The notes under the pieces are model-generated. The model had not been told where the DNA came from. It did not search any database and was given only the letters and a program-made list of their open reading frames with translations. A program made the translations under genes and the position numbers. Shown one piece after another: positions 19,139-28,191 of a DNA stretch of 64,000 nt. The first letter of the stretch is position 1, and the number at the start of each line of letters is the position of its first letter. The DNA comes from Zhongshania aliphaticivorans (GTDB taxonomy: Bacteria; Pseudomonadota; Gammaproteobacteria; Pseudomonadales; Spongiibacteraceae): NCBI RefSeq assembly GCF_001586255.1, contig NZ_CP014544.1:1271501-1335500 (forward strand), read 5' to 3'.

Positions 19139-19972
19139 ATGCAGTTTACAAAACCACTGTTCTTACTGTTGCCGGCAGCCTGCCTGTCGGCGCAACTTTG
19201 GGCTCAGGCCCCAGTTGTTGATATGAACTCTCCGCGAGCGGGTGCTGAATCCAATCGTAGTATGCAAGGGGAGATCTACCAGCAGTTACAGCAGCTTCGT
19301 CAAGAAATGATGACGTTGCGGGGGATAGTGGAAGAGCAAGAGCATCAGATCAGCCAGCTAAAACAGCAGGGCCTAGATCGCTATATTGATCTAGACCGCC
19401 GTTTGGGTTCGCTAACCACTGGCGCCGCTGGCGCCGTGGTTGGCAGCTCTTCTACGGCAGCCAATGCCGCTGTAGATGTTGGAAGTGACGCTGGAATTAC
19501 TGGTGAGGCAGCTGGTGCCGCAGTAACGGGTGCAGATGTTGTTAATTCGCCAGCAGTTAGTGCTGTCCCCGCCGTTGCAAGTAACGGCAATGAATCATCT
19601 GATTACACCGACGCTTACGCTTTGGTGAGAAGTGGCAATTACGATCAAGCCATCACGTCTTTTTTGGCGTATGTTGAGCGCTACCCCTCAGGTCGCTACA
19701 CACCTAATGCGTGGTATTGGCTCGGTGAACTCTACGTCGCTGTTAAACCCCAGAATTTAAAGGCTGCAACTGACGCCTTTCAGTATTTGCTAAGCAAATA
19801 CCCCGACCACGATAAAGTCCCCGCGGCCATGTATAAACTGGGCACGGTTTACTTTTTGAATGGCAATAAGCAAAAATCCCAAGAATTACTGACCCATGTT
19901 ATTGACCGTTACGGCAGTACCGGTAACTCTGCAGTGAACAAATCACGGGAATTTCTCCGTAAGAATTTCTGA
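19139..19972 (+). CDS. cpoB: cell division coordinator CpoB (YbgF)
   Basis: A 277-residue periplasmic protein with a signal peptide (about residues 1-23), a coiled-coil trimerisation segment (about 40-80, QQLQQLRQEMMTLRGIVEE), an Ala/Gly/Val-rich linker and three TPR-like repeats (about 155-277, DAYALVRSGNYDQAITSF, PNAWYWLGELYVA, AAMYKLGTVYF). It tunes Tol and PBP1B activity during division. Last member of the tol-pal operon. Confidence 0.94.
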   Translation: MQFTKPLFLLLPAACLSAQLWAQAPVVDMNSPRAGAESNRSMQGEIYQQLQQLRQEMMTLRGIVEEQEHQISQLKQQGLDRYIDLDRRLGSLTTGAAGAVVGSSSTAANAAVDVGSDAGITGEAAGAAVTGADVVNSPAVSAVPAVASNGNESSDYTDAYALVRSGNYDQAITSFLAYVERYPSGRYTPNAWYWLGELYVAVKPQNLKAATDAFQYLLSKYPDHDKVPAAMYKLGTVYFLNGNKQKSQELLTHVIDRYGSTGNSAVNKSREFLRKNF

Positions 19973-20039
19973 TTGTTCGCGGAGCAAAGCTTGCGCGGCT
20001 GGTCTCCGGGAGCAATCCAGTATCCGGTAGCCAGTGCTA

Positions 20040-20690
20040 ATGAAAGCGAACACCCTTCGTATTACTGAAATATTTTACTCTCTGCAGGGCGAGTCTCGTA
20101 CTTTGGGCTTACCCACAGTATTTGTGCGCCTTACAGGTTGCCCTTTGCGCTGCGTTTACTGTGACACGGAGTATGCCTTTCACGGTGGCGAGCGTCGCGA
20201 ATTGGACGATATCCTCGCTGAAGTAGCGCAGTATTCTCCCCGCTATATATGCGTGACCGGTGGTGAACCGCTAGCGCAGCCCGAATGCCTAAGCTTGCTC
20301 ACCGCGCTCTGTGACGCAGGCTATGAGGTGTCATTAGAAACCAGTGGCGCCCTACCAATAGAAAAGGTTGATGCGCGGGTTTCGCGGGTAATGGACTTAA
20401 AAACTCCCGCGTCAGGTGAAATGCACCGCAATCTTATGGATAATATCCCCTTTCTTACCGACCACGACCAAGTTAAGTTCGTGCTGTGTAATCGTGAAGA
20501 TTACGACTGGGCACGGTTTCAACTCGATAGTTACCAGCTGAATAAACGTGCTGGCGAGGTGTTGTTCTCGCCTAGCTTTGGTCAGCTTAGTGCCACCGAT
20601 TTGGCAAACTGGATAGTGACAGATAACCTCCCTGTGCGCTTTCAAATGCAATTACATAAAATATTGTGGAATGACGCCGCAGGGCATTAG
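20040..20690 (+). CDS. queE: 7-carboxy-7-deazaguanine synthase QueE
   Basis: A radical-SAM protein of 216 residues. The [4Fe-4S] site is C-P-L-R-C-V-Y-C (Cys34, Cys38, Cys41, the QueE C-x3-C-x2-C spacing), preceded by EIFYSLQGESRTLGLPTVFV; SAM binding is supported by VTGGEPLAQ. It converts 6-carboxytetrahydropterin to CDG in the queuosine pathway. An ATG two codons downstream of a possible GTG at 20034 is chosen. It lies 15 bp upstream of queC. Confidence 0.95.
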   Translation: MKANTLRITEIFYSLQGESRTLGLPTVFVRLTGCPLRCVYCDTEYAFHGGERRELDDILAEVAQYSPRYICVTGGEPLAQPECLSLLTALCDAGYEVSLETSGALPIEKVDARVSRVMDLKTPASGEMHRNLMDNIPFLTDHDQVKFVLCNREDYDWARFQLDSYQLNKRAGEVLFSPSFGQLSATDLANWIVTDNLPVRFQMQLHKILWNDAAGH

Positions 20691-20705
20691 CAACGAGGAC
20701 GTGTT

Positions 20706-21383
20706 TTGCAAAAGAAAGCAGTCGTACTGGTTTCCGGTGGCTTAGATAGCGCTACGGTATTGGCCCAGGCAATAAAAGCAGGGTATGAGTGCTATGCCCT
20801 GGCATTTGATTATGGTCAGCGTCACCGCGCCGAATTAGTTGCCGCCAGCCGCGTTGCGGAAAGTGGCGGTGCCAAAGAATTTAAAATTATTAAATTAGAT
20901 TTAAGCAGTATTGGTGGCTCAGCCTTAACCGATATGAAAATCGATGTTCCCGATGCGGGCGCAGTGGGTATTCCAGTTACCTATGTGCCAGCGCGCAATA
21001 CCGTGTTTTTGTCGATTGCCCTAGGCTGGGCGGAAGTCCTCGATGCGGACGATATATTTATCGGCGTGAACGCAGTGGACTACTCGGGCTACCCGGATTG
21101 TCGCCCAGCCTTTATAGAGGCCTTCGAGACCCTCGCGAATGTCGCGACCAAGGCCGGAGTGGAAGGGCATGGCATGCGCATCCACACCCCCTTAATGGCG
21201 CTCAGTAAGGCGGATATCGTCAAGTTAGGTACTGGCCTAGGTGTTGATTATGGGCAAACAGTGTCCTGTTATCGGGCGAATACCGAAGGCGAAGCCTGTG
21301 GGCGATGCGACAGCTGCCATCTTCGTCGCGAAGGTTTTCTGCAAGCTGGCGTCGCTGATCCCACCCGATACCACAAACTGTAA
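20706..21383 (+). CDS. queC: 7-cyano-7-deazaguanine synthase QueC
   Basis: A 225-residue PP-loop ATPase. The pyrophosphatase motif is [14 protein letters not shown] at the N-terminus, and the C-terminal zinc site is C-x-R-C-x-x-C in [13 protein letters not shown] plus an upstream Cys. It makes preQ0 from CDG with ammonia and ATP. TTG start with GAGGACG upstream. Pairs with queE. Confidence 0.95.
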   Translation: MQKKAVVLVSGGLDSATVLAQAIKAGYECYALAFDYGQRHRAELVAASRVAESGGAKEFKIIKLDLSSIGGSALTDMKIDVPDAGAVGIPVTYVPARNTVFLSIALGWAEVLDADDIFIGVNAVDYSGYPDCRPAFIEAFETLANVATKAGVEGHGMRIHTPLMALSKADIVKLGTGLGVDYGQTVSCYRANTEGEACGRCDSCHLRREGFLQAGVADPTRYHKL

Positions 21384-21514
21384 TAAAACTGCTTTTTTTA
21401 GTGTGTTGCGGTTGTTTTTTCTTTTGAAATCCGTATTATAGGCGCCTCTTTCGGGGTCACTGAAAAGACGCAATTTTGGCGATTAATCAGTGATTTAGGT
21501 CTGGTAAATAATAC

Positions 21515-21543
21515 TGGATTCATTCGGAAGATAGCATTACAAT
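21515..21543 (+). promoter_or_regulatory. candidate tRNA-Lys promoter
   Basis: TACAAT (21538-21543) with a weak TGGATT 17 bp upstream, followed by a GC-rich discriminator GCGGCCCCC as in stringently controlled stable-RNA promoters. The -35 matches only half the consensus, so this is tentative. Confidence 0.35.
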
Positions 21544-21583
21544 GCGGCCCCCGGAACTCGCGGGTAGCATAGTAAGAGAATAT

Positions 21584-21658
21584 GGGCCGTTAGCTCAGTG
21601 GTAGAGCAGTTGGCTTTTAACCAATTGGTCGATGGTTCGAATCCATCACGGCCCACCA
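21584..21658 (+). tRNA. tRNA-Lys (anticodon UUU)
   Basis: A 75-nt cloverleaf: acceptor arms GGGCCGT / ACGGCCC, D arm GCTC...GAGC, anticodon stem TTGGC/CCAA-type pair with loop CTTTTAA giving anticodon TTT, T arm GGTTCGAATCC, and an encoded CCA end. It closely matches gammaproteobacterial tRNA-Lys. A T-rich terminator follows after 17 bp. Confidence 0.97.
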
Positions 21659-21675
21659 TTTTCTCTAAAGAATTC

Positions 21676-21706
21676 AAAGCGTTGCATACATGCAGCGCTT
21701 TTTTTT
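21676..21706 (+). terminator. rho-independent terminator of tRNA-Lys
   Basis: AAAGCGTTGCA and TGCAGCGCTTT pair over 11 positions (one G:T) around a short TAC-type loop, followed by a run of eight T. It sits 17 bp after the tRNA. Confidence 0.85.
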
Positions 21707-21722
21707 CGTCTGGACTTTCTGT

Positions 21723-21763
21723 TGTGACCACCTTGTGACCAAATCGTGCCCATCCTGTGACCA
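21723..21763. repeat. three TGTGACCA direct repeats
   Basis: TGTGACCA occurs at 21723-21730, 21734-21741 and 21756-21763, with starts 11 and 22 bp apart, so all copies lie on the same helical face. They lie just past the tRNA-Lys terminator, a classic integration point, and could be leftover integrase arm-type sites or the tail of a lost integrase gene. No integrase gene is present. Confidence 0.5.
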
Positions 21764-21767
21764 CAGC

Positions 21768-21775
21768 CAAAATAT
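21768..21775. repeat. ISL3-family IS target-site duplication, left copy
   Basis: CAAAATAT at 21768-21775 is identical to 23238-23245 on the other side of the element. Eight bases is the usual ISL3 target duplication length. It abuts the outer, duplicated left end. Confidence 0.85.
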
Positions 21776-22099
21776 AGCTCTACCCCATTATCGGGGGATA
21801 GCACTCATCAAACCCTGTTAATCACTCCGTCCCACCCGCAGTGGGCCAGCACTCTCATCCTGTAATTTTCAAAGTTTCTAAAACCATACGCTCGTCGTGT
21901 CATCATTTCCATTTTGTTGTGGAAGCCCTCAGTTATTGGCTCTACCCCATTATCGGGGGATAGCACTCATCAAACCCTGTTAATCACTCCGTCCCACCCG
22001 CAGTGGGCCAGCACTCTCATCCTGTAATTTTCAAAGTTTCTAAAACCATACGCTCGTCGTGTCATCATTTCCATTTTGTTGTGGAAGCCCTCAGTTATT
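21776..22099. repeat. 162-bp tandem duplication of the IS left end
   Basis: Units 21776-21937 and 21938-22099 match at 161 of 162 positions. Each contains the left inverted repeat and the last 43 or so codons of the transposase. The only difference is the first base. Confidence 0.93.
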
Positions 22100-23160
22100 C
22101 CGTTACTTTTACTAAATCGCCACATGGCCACAATGGGCTTCAACCAGGAGCGCAATGTGTTAGCTAGCGCTCGTAGCGGGCTCTCAGCTAGCTCATCAAG
22201 CAATTTCATGAATACCGGCAACTTGATGCTGGCTTTCTTGCGCGTCAGGGTCTTGAGCAACACAAATCGGATTAATCGTTGCTTGGCCACATACAGTGCT
22301 TGCAGCACTGGGTACTCAGCCAAATACTGCATAAGGTTGGCGTGCTGCTCATCCCGCAAATTCCATTGATGGCGACGCATTAAACTGATCAAACCGCGGT
22401 TCTTTCTGCCCTCAGGATCATGCTGCTTCCAGACACTTAAAAAGTGCTGGTTAATAAGCCTGACCACATGGAATCGGTCAGCCACGATCGCGGCATTGGG
22501 AAAGTAGCGGCGGGCAATGCTGCGGTACGTTTCCGAGAGATCCATCACCACAACCTGAACGCGCTCTCGTCCCTCAAGGGCCTTTAAATAGCGGCGCAAA
22601 CTCAATTCTGATCGTCCTAGTTGGACATCAAACACTTTGTGATTCTTGAGGTCGGTAAGCGTGGTCGCATAACCCTTTTTACGGGTAAAGAAATGCTCAT
22701 CTATCCCTAATACGCGAGGGCAATATCGGCGATCCCCCTCGGAACGCTTTTGCTTAATATGGTGCTGATACCAACGCTCTACCGTCGCTGGGCTGATTTG
22801 ATGGGTTCGAGACAACTTGCGCTGCGTTACACCGCCATCGTGGGCTTCGAACACTTCCAGTCGATAGGCTTCTGAAGCGCGAAAACGCGGACGAATACCG
22901 GTAAAGGCGTGACGAAAATAGCGCTTACACTCCTGGCAATGGTACTTGGGTACTCGAAGGTGCAAGGTCATCACTTGATTCCCCTGACGAGTGTGCTTCA
23001 CCGTCCTGAGATGCGTGGCTTTAATCCTCAGGCCATTGCCCTGACAATGCTTACAAGGCGGCCTGTGCACAGGCTTTGCCCAGACTTCGATCCCTTTCCT
23101 GCGGACTACCCGTTCAATCTCAAGGCCAGGTATGCCTATAATTCTTCCTGCGTGGGACAT
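21970..23160 (-). CDS. ISL3-family transposase
   Basis: A 396-residue, apparently intact transposase. An N-terminal zinc-binding segment has Cys36/Cys39 and Cys75/Cys78. A helix-turn-helix follows (about 105-135, VTQRKLSRTHQISPATVERW). The DDE catalytic core includes LGIDEHFF (Asp154), VVMDLSETYR (Asp207), IVADRFHVVRL (Asp228) and NGITEGFHNKM (Glu357). The stop lies inside the inner copy of the duplicated left end; the outer copy repeats the C-terminal coding segment without a start. It moves the element by cut-and-paste. Confidence 0.95.
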   Translation of the reverse strand: MSHAGRIIGIPGLEIERVVRRKGIEVWAKPVHRPPCKHCQGNGLRIKATHLRTVKHTRQGNQVMTLHLRVPKYHCQECKRYFRHAFTGIRPRFRASEAYRLEVFEAHDGGVTQRKLSRTHQISPATVERWYQHHIKQKRSEGDRRYCPRVLGIDEHFFTRKKGYATTLTDLKNHKVFDVQLGRSELSLRRYLKALEGRERVQVVVMDLSETYRSIARRYFPNAAIVADRFHVVRLINQHFLSVWKQHDPEGRKNRGLISLMRRHQWNLRDEQHANLMQYLAEYPVLQALYVAKQRLIRFVLLKTLTRKKASIKLPVFMKLLDELAESPLRALANTLRSWLKPIVAMWRFSKSNGITEGFHNKMEMMTRRAYGFRNFENYRMRVLAHCGWDGVINRV

Positions 23161-23237
23161 CGGTATTCTCCATCAAACTGTTTCTTCGCAAATTCAGTTT
23201 AATGAATGCCGGTGTCCCCCGTTAATGATGAAGAGCC

Positions 23238-23245
23238 CAAAATAT
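23238..23245. repeat. ISL3-family IS target-site duplication, right copy
   Basis: CAAAATAT, identical to the copy at 21768-21775, directly after the right inverted repeat. Confidence 0.85.
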
Positions 23246-23538
23246 CTGTAACGCTGAGTACTTAGCTAAGTAGTTCATAAGGTTCGCGTGCTGCTCATCG
23301 CTCAAATTCCACTGGTGACGACGCATAAGGCTGATTAAACCTCTGTTCTTCCGGCCCTCGGGATCATACTGCTACCAGACTTTTAAATAGTGTTGATTAA
23401 TCAATCTCACAACGCGGAATCCGTCTGCGGTAATGATGGCGTTTGGGAAGTAACGCCGAGCAATACTGCGATAGGTTTCAGACAGGTCCATGACAACCAC
23501 CTGAACCTTGTCTCGTTCTTTAAGAGCCTGCAAGGAAC
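23246..23538 (-). pseudogene. decayed ISL3-family transposase fragment
   Basis: On the minus strand this stretch encodes a relative of transposase residues about 194-289 of the neighbouring IS (ALKERDKVQVVVMDLSETYR, then ...IARRYFPNA and NRGLISLMRRHQWNL). It has an in-frame TAG at 23372-23374 where the intact copy has Lys (W-K-Q-H), and Arg is replaced by Gly in the A-D-R-F motif. Both ends are missing. It is an old copy beside which the intact IS inserted. By eye the DNA is clearly similar but diverged. Confidence 0.88.
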
Positions 23539-23735
23539 CGGCCTAGCAATTGCTTGTTTGATAGGACTTTGCGCCAAAATAGATAGTTGGGAAGGCCATT
23601 TGGGCTTAACTGCGGAGGTCATTGGGGTGTAGAGTTGGGTGCAGATAGGCGAAAAGCTGGCCTCGGGCGTATTAAGGGAAATGCGCGTGAGGCTTTAATT
23701 GGCGATGAACGGTTGGATCAGCGAGGATACATAAG
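23539..23735. other. no recognisable gene between the IS remnant and edd
   Basis: Short frames in both strands show no family resemblance. GCGAGGATACATAAG just before the edd GTG supplies a plausible ribosome binding site. No HexR-type palindrome was seen. Confidence 0.5.
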
Positions 23736-25547
23736 GTGCTTAACGACGTTATCGACAAGGTCACCCAAGCGGTAATCGAGCGCAGTGCAGCAAGTCGGCA
23801 AGCGTATCTTGAAAAAATTCGTCGCGCCCATCGCCCTGGGGTGTCGCGAGGGCATTTATCCTGCGGTAATTTAGCGCACGGTTTTGCCGCTTCAGATGCT
23901 CACGACAAGTCTGCACTGGCGATAGATCGCGCGGCGAACTTTGCCATTGTCTCTTCTTATAACGATATGTTGTCGGCCCACCAGCCGTTTCAGGATTACC
24001 CCGCGCAAATTAAAGCGGCGGCTCGCGAGTTGGGCGCCGTAGCTCAGTTCGCTGGTGGTGTGCCGGCGATGTGCGACGGCGTGACCCAGGGGCGTGAGGG
24101 CATGGAACTGTCGCTCTTTAGTCGCGACAATATTGCGATGGCGGCTGGCGTTGCGCTTTCTCACGATATGTTTGATGGCGTTTTATGTCTTGGTGTGTGC
24201 GACAAGATTGTACCGGGCTTGGCAATTGGTGCGCTGGCCTTTGGGCATTTGCCCTGTTTGTTTGTACCCGCAGGGCCGATGGAGTCGGGGCTGCCCAACG
24301 CCGAGAAAAGCCGTATTCGCCAGCTTTACGCCGAAGGCAAGGTAGGGCGAGCGGAATTGCTCAAGGCGGAAAGTGAGTCTTATCACAGCGCCGGTACCTG
24401 CACTTTTTACGGCACTGCAAATAGCAACCAAATGCTGATGGAAATTATGGGTATGCAGTTGCCCGGCAGTTCGTTTATTAATCCGGGCACGCCGATGCGC
24501 GAAGCAATGACCAAAGCCGCGGTTGCTACGCTGAATACATTGTCGCCGCTATCGCCGGAGTTTTTGCCGCTCGGTGAGATGATTAATGAAAAGAGCATTA
24601 TCAACGGCATTATTGGCTTGTTGGCAACCGGTGGTTCTACGAATCACACCATCCACCTCGTCGCCATTGCCCGCGCAGCTGGGGTAATTATTAATTGGCA
24701 AGACATGGCCGAGCTGTCGGAAGTGGTGCCCTTGTTGTGCCGGATTTACCCTAATGGCTTAGCCGATGTAAATCATTTTCAGGCTGCCGGCGGCATGCCG
24801 CTATTAATTAAAGAATTGCTGGATAACGGGCTGCTTCATAACGATGTGAGCACGGTCGCTGGTGCAGGTGGCATGCGGCGTTATTGCAAAGAGCCCTTTT
24901 TAGATCAGGATGGCAGTTTAGTGTGGCGCGATGGGCCGACAGTCAGTTTGGACGCAGAGATTATCGCCACAGTCAAAAAGCCCTTTAGCAAAGAAGGGGG
25001 CTTGCGCTTGTTGCAGGGCAACCTTGGACGCTCGGTGATTAAAACCTCGGCAGTCAAGCCTGAGTATCGCGTGTTAACGGCGCCTGCGGTTATTTTTAAT
25101 GACCAAGATGAAATGAAGGCCCGCTTTGATTCTGGTGATCTTAATCGCGATTTTATTGCCGTGGTGCGTTTTCAAGGACCCAAGGCGAATGGTATGCCTG
25201 AACTTCACAAATTAACGCCATTGCTTGGTGTGTTGCAGGACCGTGGCTACAAAGTTGCTCTAGTAACGGACGGTCGTATGTCTGGGGCGTCGGGCAAGGT
25301 GCCTGCGGCAATTCATTTAAGCCCAGAGGCCCTTGATGGTGGCCCAATAGCGCGGTTGCGTGACGGCGATATGATCGAGTTCGACGCCGAGCGCAGTGTC
25401 TTGCGGGTACTTGACGAATCTGTGTTCGAGCGGCCGGTAGCGATTTACGCCGGTGGCCATCAAGAGGGCATGGGGCGCGAGTTATTCTCTTGTTTTAGAA
25501 AGTTAGTGAGTGATGCCGAACACGGTGCGTCGGTAATGGATATGTAG
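23736..25547 (+). CDS. edd: phosphogluconate dehydratase
   Basis: A 603-residue [4Fe-4S] dehydratase of the IlvD/Edd family, exactly the E. coli Edd length. It carries the cluster/active-site stretches [32 protein letters not shown] and [18 protein letters not shown], the C-terminal [19 protein letters not shown] and the [11 protein letters not shown] end. It converts 6-phosphogluconate to KDPG, the first committed step of the Entner-Doudoroff pathway, in the cytoplasm. GTG start. It is isolated from eda/pgl/zwf (60.4-63.3 kb) and is followed by a zwf remnant, indicating a rearranged operon. Confidence 0.96.
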   Translation: MLNDVIDKVTQAVIERSAASRQAYLEKIRRAHRPGVSRGHLSCGNLAHGFAASDAHDKSALAIDRAANFAIVSSYNDMLSAHQPFQDYPAQIKAAARELGAVAQFAGGVPAMCDGVTQGREGMELSLFSRDNIAMAAGVALSHDMFDGVLCLGVCDKIVPGLAIGALAFGHLPCLFVPAGPMESGLPNAEKSRIRQLYAEGKVGRAELLKAESESYHSAGTCTFYGTANSNQMLMEIMGMQLPGSSFINPGTPMREAMTKAAVATLNTLSPLSPEFLPLGEMINEKSIINGIIGLLATGGSTNHTIHLVAIARAAGVIINWQDMAELSEVVPLLCRIYPNGLADVNHFQAAGGMPLLIKELLDNGLLHNDVSTVAGAGGMRRYCKEPFLDQDGSLVWRDGPTVSLDAEIIATVKKPFSKEGGLRLLQGNLGRSVIKTSAVKPEYRVLTAPAVIFNDQDEMKARFDSGDLNRDFIAVVRFQGPKANGMPELHKLTPLLGVLQDRGYKVALVTDGRMSGASGKVPAAIHLSPEALDGGPIARLRDGDMIEFDAERSVLRVLDESVFERPVAIYAGGHQEGMGRELFSCFRKLVSDAEHGASVMDM

Positions 25548-25623
25548 TTGCCCACGGTTGCTAGGAAGCCTTCGGCTATGCGCCCTTGTTGGTGACTGAC
25601 CTCGTAAATAATTAGGAAATGGT

Positions 25624-25788
25624 ATGACAGAGCCCTTTGATATTGTCATTTTTGGTGGTGCTGGCGATCTCTCGTTTCGTAAGCTTATTCCCGCGCTGTA
25701 TCGCAGTTATTGCGAGGACAAATTGCCCGCTAGCTCAAGGGTGATTGCCTGTTACCGAAATGGCCAATGGCAGTCTGCTTATCTGTAA
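25624..25788 (+). pseudogene. truncated glucose-6-phosphate dehydrogenase (zwf remnant)
   Basis: A 54-codon frame with ATG at 25624 and GGAAATGGT upstream. It encodes the N-terminal nucleotide-binding start of Zwf: IVIFGGAGDLSFRKLIPALY, then SRVIACYRNGQW, ending at TAA where the intact enzyme would continue for over 400 residues. It differs from the intact zwf at 61793, so it was a second, paralogous copy, probably once co-transcribed with edd. Nothing after the stop is recognisably zwf. Confidence 0.88.
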
Positions 25789-26143
25789 CACATCAATGTG
25801 CACTGCAAGAACGCTTGAATGCAAATTGCGGATTACTCAGGTATTTATTCGCCATGTAGCCGCGCTGGTCGGCGCGGCAGATGGGCACGATGCCCCATGA
25901 TCTGAGAAGTTTCTCAAACAAACTCGCTGTTTACTCCTAGTGTTCTATACTTTTTGAACCAGTGGGGAGTAGTGGTGGGTTCACCTATATGCCTCTTAGC
26001 TTGCGCTGCCCTCATTTTCAGTTGATACCGAAAAGTGGTAGATCGTAACGCGTGGTATTTTGAGTTGATTTTTTGTAAACGGGAGCTCGCTACATTGCGC
26101 CAGAGGTCTCCTGCGACGATGATCATTATGGGAAGCGCCGGCT
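25789..26143. other. gene-poor stretch before the TonB receptor
   Basis: Holds a 7-bp hairpin GCCGCGC-N6-GCGCGGC at 25859-25878 without a T-tract. No supported gene. The promoter for the receptor at 26144 must lie here but could not be picked out. Confidence 0.45.
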
Positions 26144-28150
26144 ATGGTCGATTGCAGTAGATTATATGACGTGCGCGCAACAGCATTTTGCCTTTGCGTA
26201 GGCTTGGCTGCCAGTGAGCTTAATGCCAAGGATTATCGCGCTGAAGATCTCGCGTCGTTGAGCTTAGAAGAGCTGTTAGATATTGATGTGTCGCTGGGCG
26301 TGCGTCGAGGCGAGTCGCATAGGGAGTCGTCTGCGGCAGTGTATGTGTTGAATCGGGATTCTATTGCGCGGTCTGGTGCGACTAGTATTCCTGAATTATT
26401 GCGGCTTGTGCCCGGCGTTGAGGTTACTCGGTTTGGCTCTGCCAAATGGGGTGTCGGTATTCGGGGGTTTAATGGCGGCATATTTACCAATCGCCTGCTT
26501 ATTTTGGTTGACGGGCGGAGTATGTTTTCTCCCGCCAAGGTTGGTATGTTTTGGGATACCCTCGATACCCTCATTAATGATATTGAACGCATTGAAGTAG
26601 TGCGTGGCCCAGGCGCATCGCTATGGGGTTCTAATGCCTTTAATGGCGTTATTAATATTGTGACCCGGCACAGCGCCGATACTCAGGGCGGCATGCTGGA
26701 AGTGGGCGCTGGCAATGAGGAAAAATGGTTTACGGGCTATCGCTTTGGGGTGCAGCTAGGGGAGCAAAAATACCTGCGCGCTCACATTAAGGCCTTTGAG
26801 CGTGACGATGCTATTAGGCCCGACGGCCTTGAAAATCGTGATGGCTGGAATTCGGTACAGGCTGGACTACGCTACGATCAAGGCAGCCCTGAGTTAGGTG
26901 CCTTTAGCCTACAGCTCAATGCCTATGAAGGTGCGGAGGGGGAGGAACTCGTGCTTCCCGATCAAAACGCCCTAAATTTACAAAGCTTGCTCTACGCCCG
27001 AGCGGAATTTTCGGGCATTAATTTTATGACGCATTGGCAGTATCAGCAAAATGAGCGATCGCATTATAGTCTCAAATTCTATGCCGATCACTCAGAGCGA
27101 ACCGACCTGCTGTTTAATTTGACTGTTGACAGTTACGACGCTGATTTTCAACACAGCTACCGTATTGATGATCGACAGCGCTTGGTTTGGGGCTTAGCTT
27201 ATCGCTACACCGACGACAAGCTACCTGACCAGTATATTCGTTTTACCCGTGAGCAGCGGCATTACGACGTGGCGAGTGGTTTCTTGCAGTATGAGTTCGC
27301 GCCCACTAAAAATTGGCGTTTAATTACCGGCAGTAAATTAGAGCATAACGATTTTAGTGGTAGTGAGGTTCAGCCGACTGCCCGCGCCATTTGGCGTTAT
27401 AACGCGCATGGTTCGGCGTGGTTAGCGATCTCTCAGGCGAAGCGCACGCCCAGTCGCACGGAACATGACGGTCGTGTCGATTTTGATTACGTTGCGCCGC
27501 AAGTTCAATTGCAGATCCAGGGTAGAGAATCTTTTCGCTCGGAATCGCTGCGAGCGTACGAGCTGGGTTGGCGGCAGCAATTTAGCCCTGCGGTGAGTGT
27601 GGATATCGCACTATTTTTTAATGAATACGAGGGCTTGCGCACCTTGGAACCTGGCGCTCTCGAAGCAAATTCTGCGCCCCCACCAGCGGCCATAATACCG
27701 ATCATCGCTAGCAATGGCGCCGATGCGCGCTCATGGGGAGGTGAACTGGTATTGAGCGCAGTGCTGAGCCCTAACTGGCGCACAGAAGTGCAATACAGCA
27801 ATGTGCAAATCGATGTTGACGCCGATACCAGCGGCGACCCAACGGCAACAAATGCGGAAGGTGAAAGCCCGCAACATCGTCTGACATTTCGTTCTAGCTG
27901 GGATTTGAGTGGGGGCTGGGGAGTCGATACAACACTGCGCTATGTCGATGACCTCGATGGTCAGCGTATCGATGAATACACCGAGCTCGATGTTCATGTC
28001 AGCAAGCGAATTGGCGAGGCAGTGACGATTTCCTTCGTCGGCCAAAATTTGCTCGACAGTAGCCATGAGGAATATGTCGATAAGGTGGTGGGCACGCCTC
28101 GGGTTGAGGTTGAGCGGGGCGGCTACCTAAAGTTTAAACTGAATTTTTAA
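26144..28150 (+). CDS. TonB-dependent outer-membrane receptor
   Basis: A 668-residue receptor with a short signal-like N-terminus (about residues 10-28, ending ...ASELNA), then LASLSLEELLDIDVSLGVRR, a plug domain (about 50-165, GATSIPELLRLVPGVEVTR, LLILVDGRSMF, IERIEVVRGPGASLWGSNAF) and a 22-strand-type barrel ending in a C-terminal aromatic (LKFKLNF). The 'LSLEELLDI' box is typical of a receptor subfamily with unassigned ligands. It imports a ligand using TonB energy. The substrate cannot be told. It is convergent with the AraC gene at 28192. Confidence 0.92.
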   Translation: MVDCSRLYDVRATAFCLCVGLAASELNAKDYRAEDLASLSLEELLDIDVSLGVRRGESHRESSAAVYVLNRDSIARSGATSIPELLRLVPGVEVTRFGSAKWGVGIRGFNGGIFTNRLLILVDGRSMFSPAKVGMFWDTLDTLINDIERIEVVRGPGASLWGSNAFNGVINIVTRHSADTQGGMLEVGAGNEEKWFTGYRFGVQLGEQKYLRAHIKAFERDDAIRPDGLENRDGWNSVQAGLRYDQGSPELGAFSLQLNAYEGAEGEELVLPDQNALNLQSLLYARAEFSGINFMTHWQYQQNERSHYSLKFYADHSERTDLLFNLTVDSYDADFQHSYRIDDRQRLVWGLAYRYTDDKLPDQYIRFTREQRHYDVASGFLQYEFAPTKNWRLITGSKLEHNDFSGSEVQPTARAIWRYNAHGSAWLAISQAKRTPSRTEHDGRVDFDYVAPQVQLQIQGRESFRSESLRAYELGWRQQFSPAVSVDIALFFNEYEGLRTLEPGALEANSAPPPAAIIPIIASNGADARSWGGELVLSAVLSPNWRTEVQYSNVQIDVDADTSGDPTATNAEGESPQHRLTFRSSWDLSGGWGVDTTLRYVDDLDGQRIDEYTELDVHVSKRIGEAVTISFVGQNLLDSSHEEYVDKVVGTPRVEVERGGYLKFKLNF

Positions 28151-28191
28151 GCGTTAAGGCTCGATGGCAAATCGGCTTTAGTACGATCTGT

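Larger units (their letters stand above)
21776..23237 (-). mobile_element. ISL3-family insertion sequence with duplicated left end
   Basis: The core element is 1300 bp (21938-23237), ending in imperfect inverted repeats (20 of 26 match): left GGCTCTACCCCATTATCGGG, right (inverted) GGCTCTTCATCATTAACGGG. It holds one transposase gene. Outside the left repeat lies a second, tandem copy of the 162-bp left end (21776-21937), differing only in its first base (A for G). The 8-bp target duplications flank the whole 1462-bp unit, so the duplication is inside the inserted element. The right target duplication abuts an older ISL3 fragment. Confidence 0.9.

Noticed and set aside
21537-21770. Minus-strand 77-codon frame over tRNA-Lys
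   Set aside because: It is the antisense of the tRNA and its terminator, a well-known spurious reading; no separate gene support.
23587-23775. Short frames between the IS remnant and edd as a possible glucokinase remnant
   Set aside because: An edd neighbour could be glk, but translation in any frame shows no sugar-kinase motif.
25859-25878. Terminator of the zwf remnant
   Set aside because: The hairpin is real but lacks a T-tract and lies 70 bp past the stop codon; function not supported.
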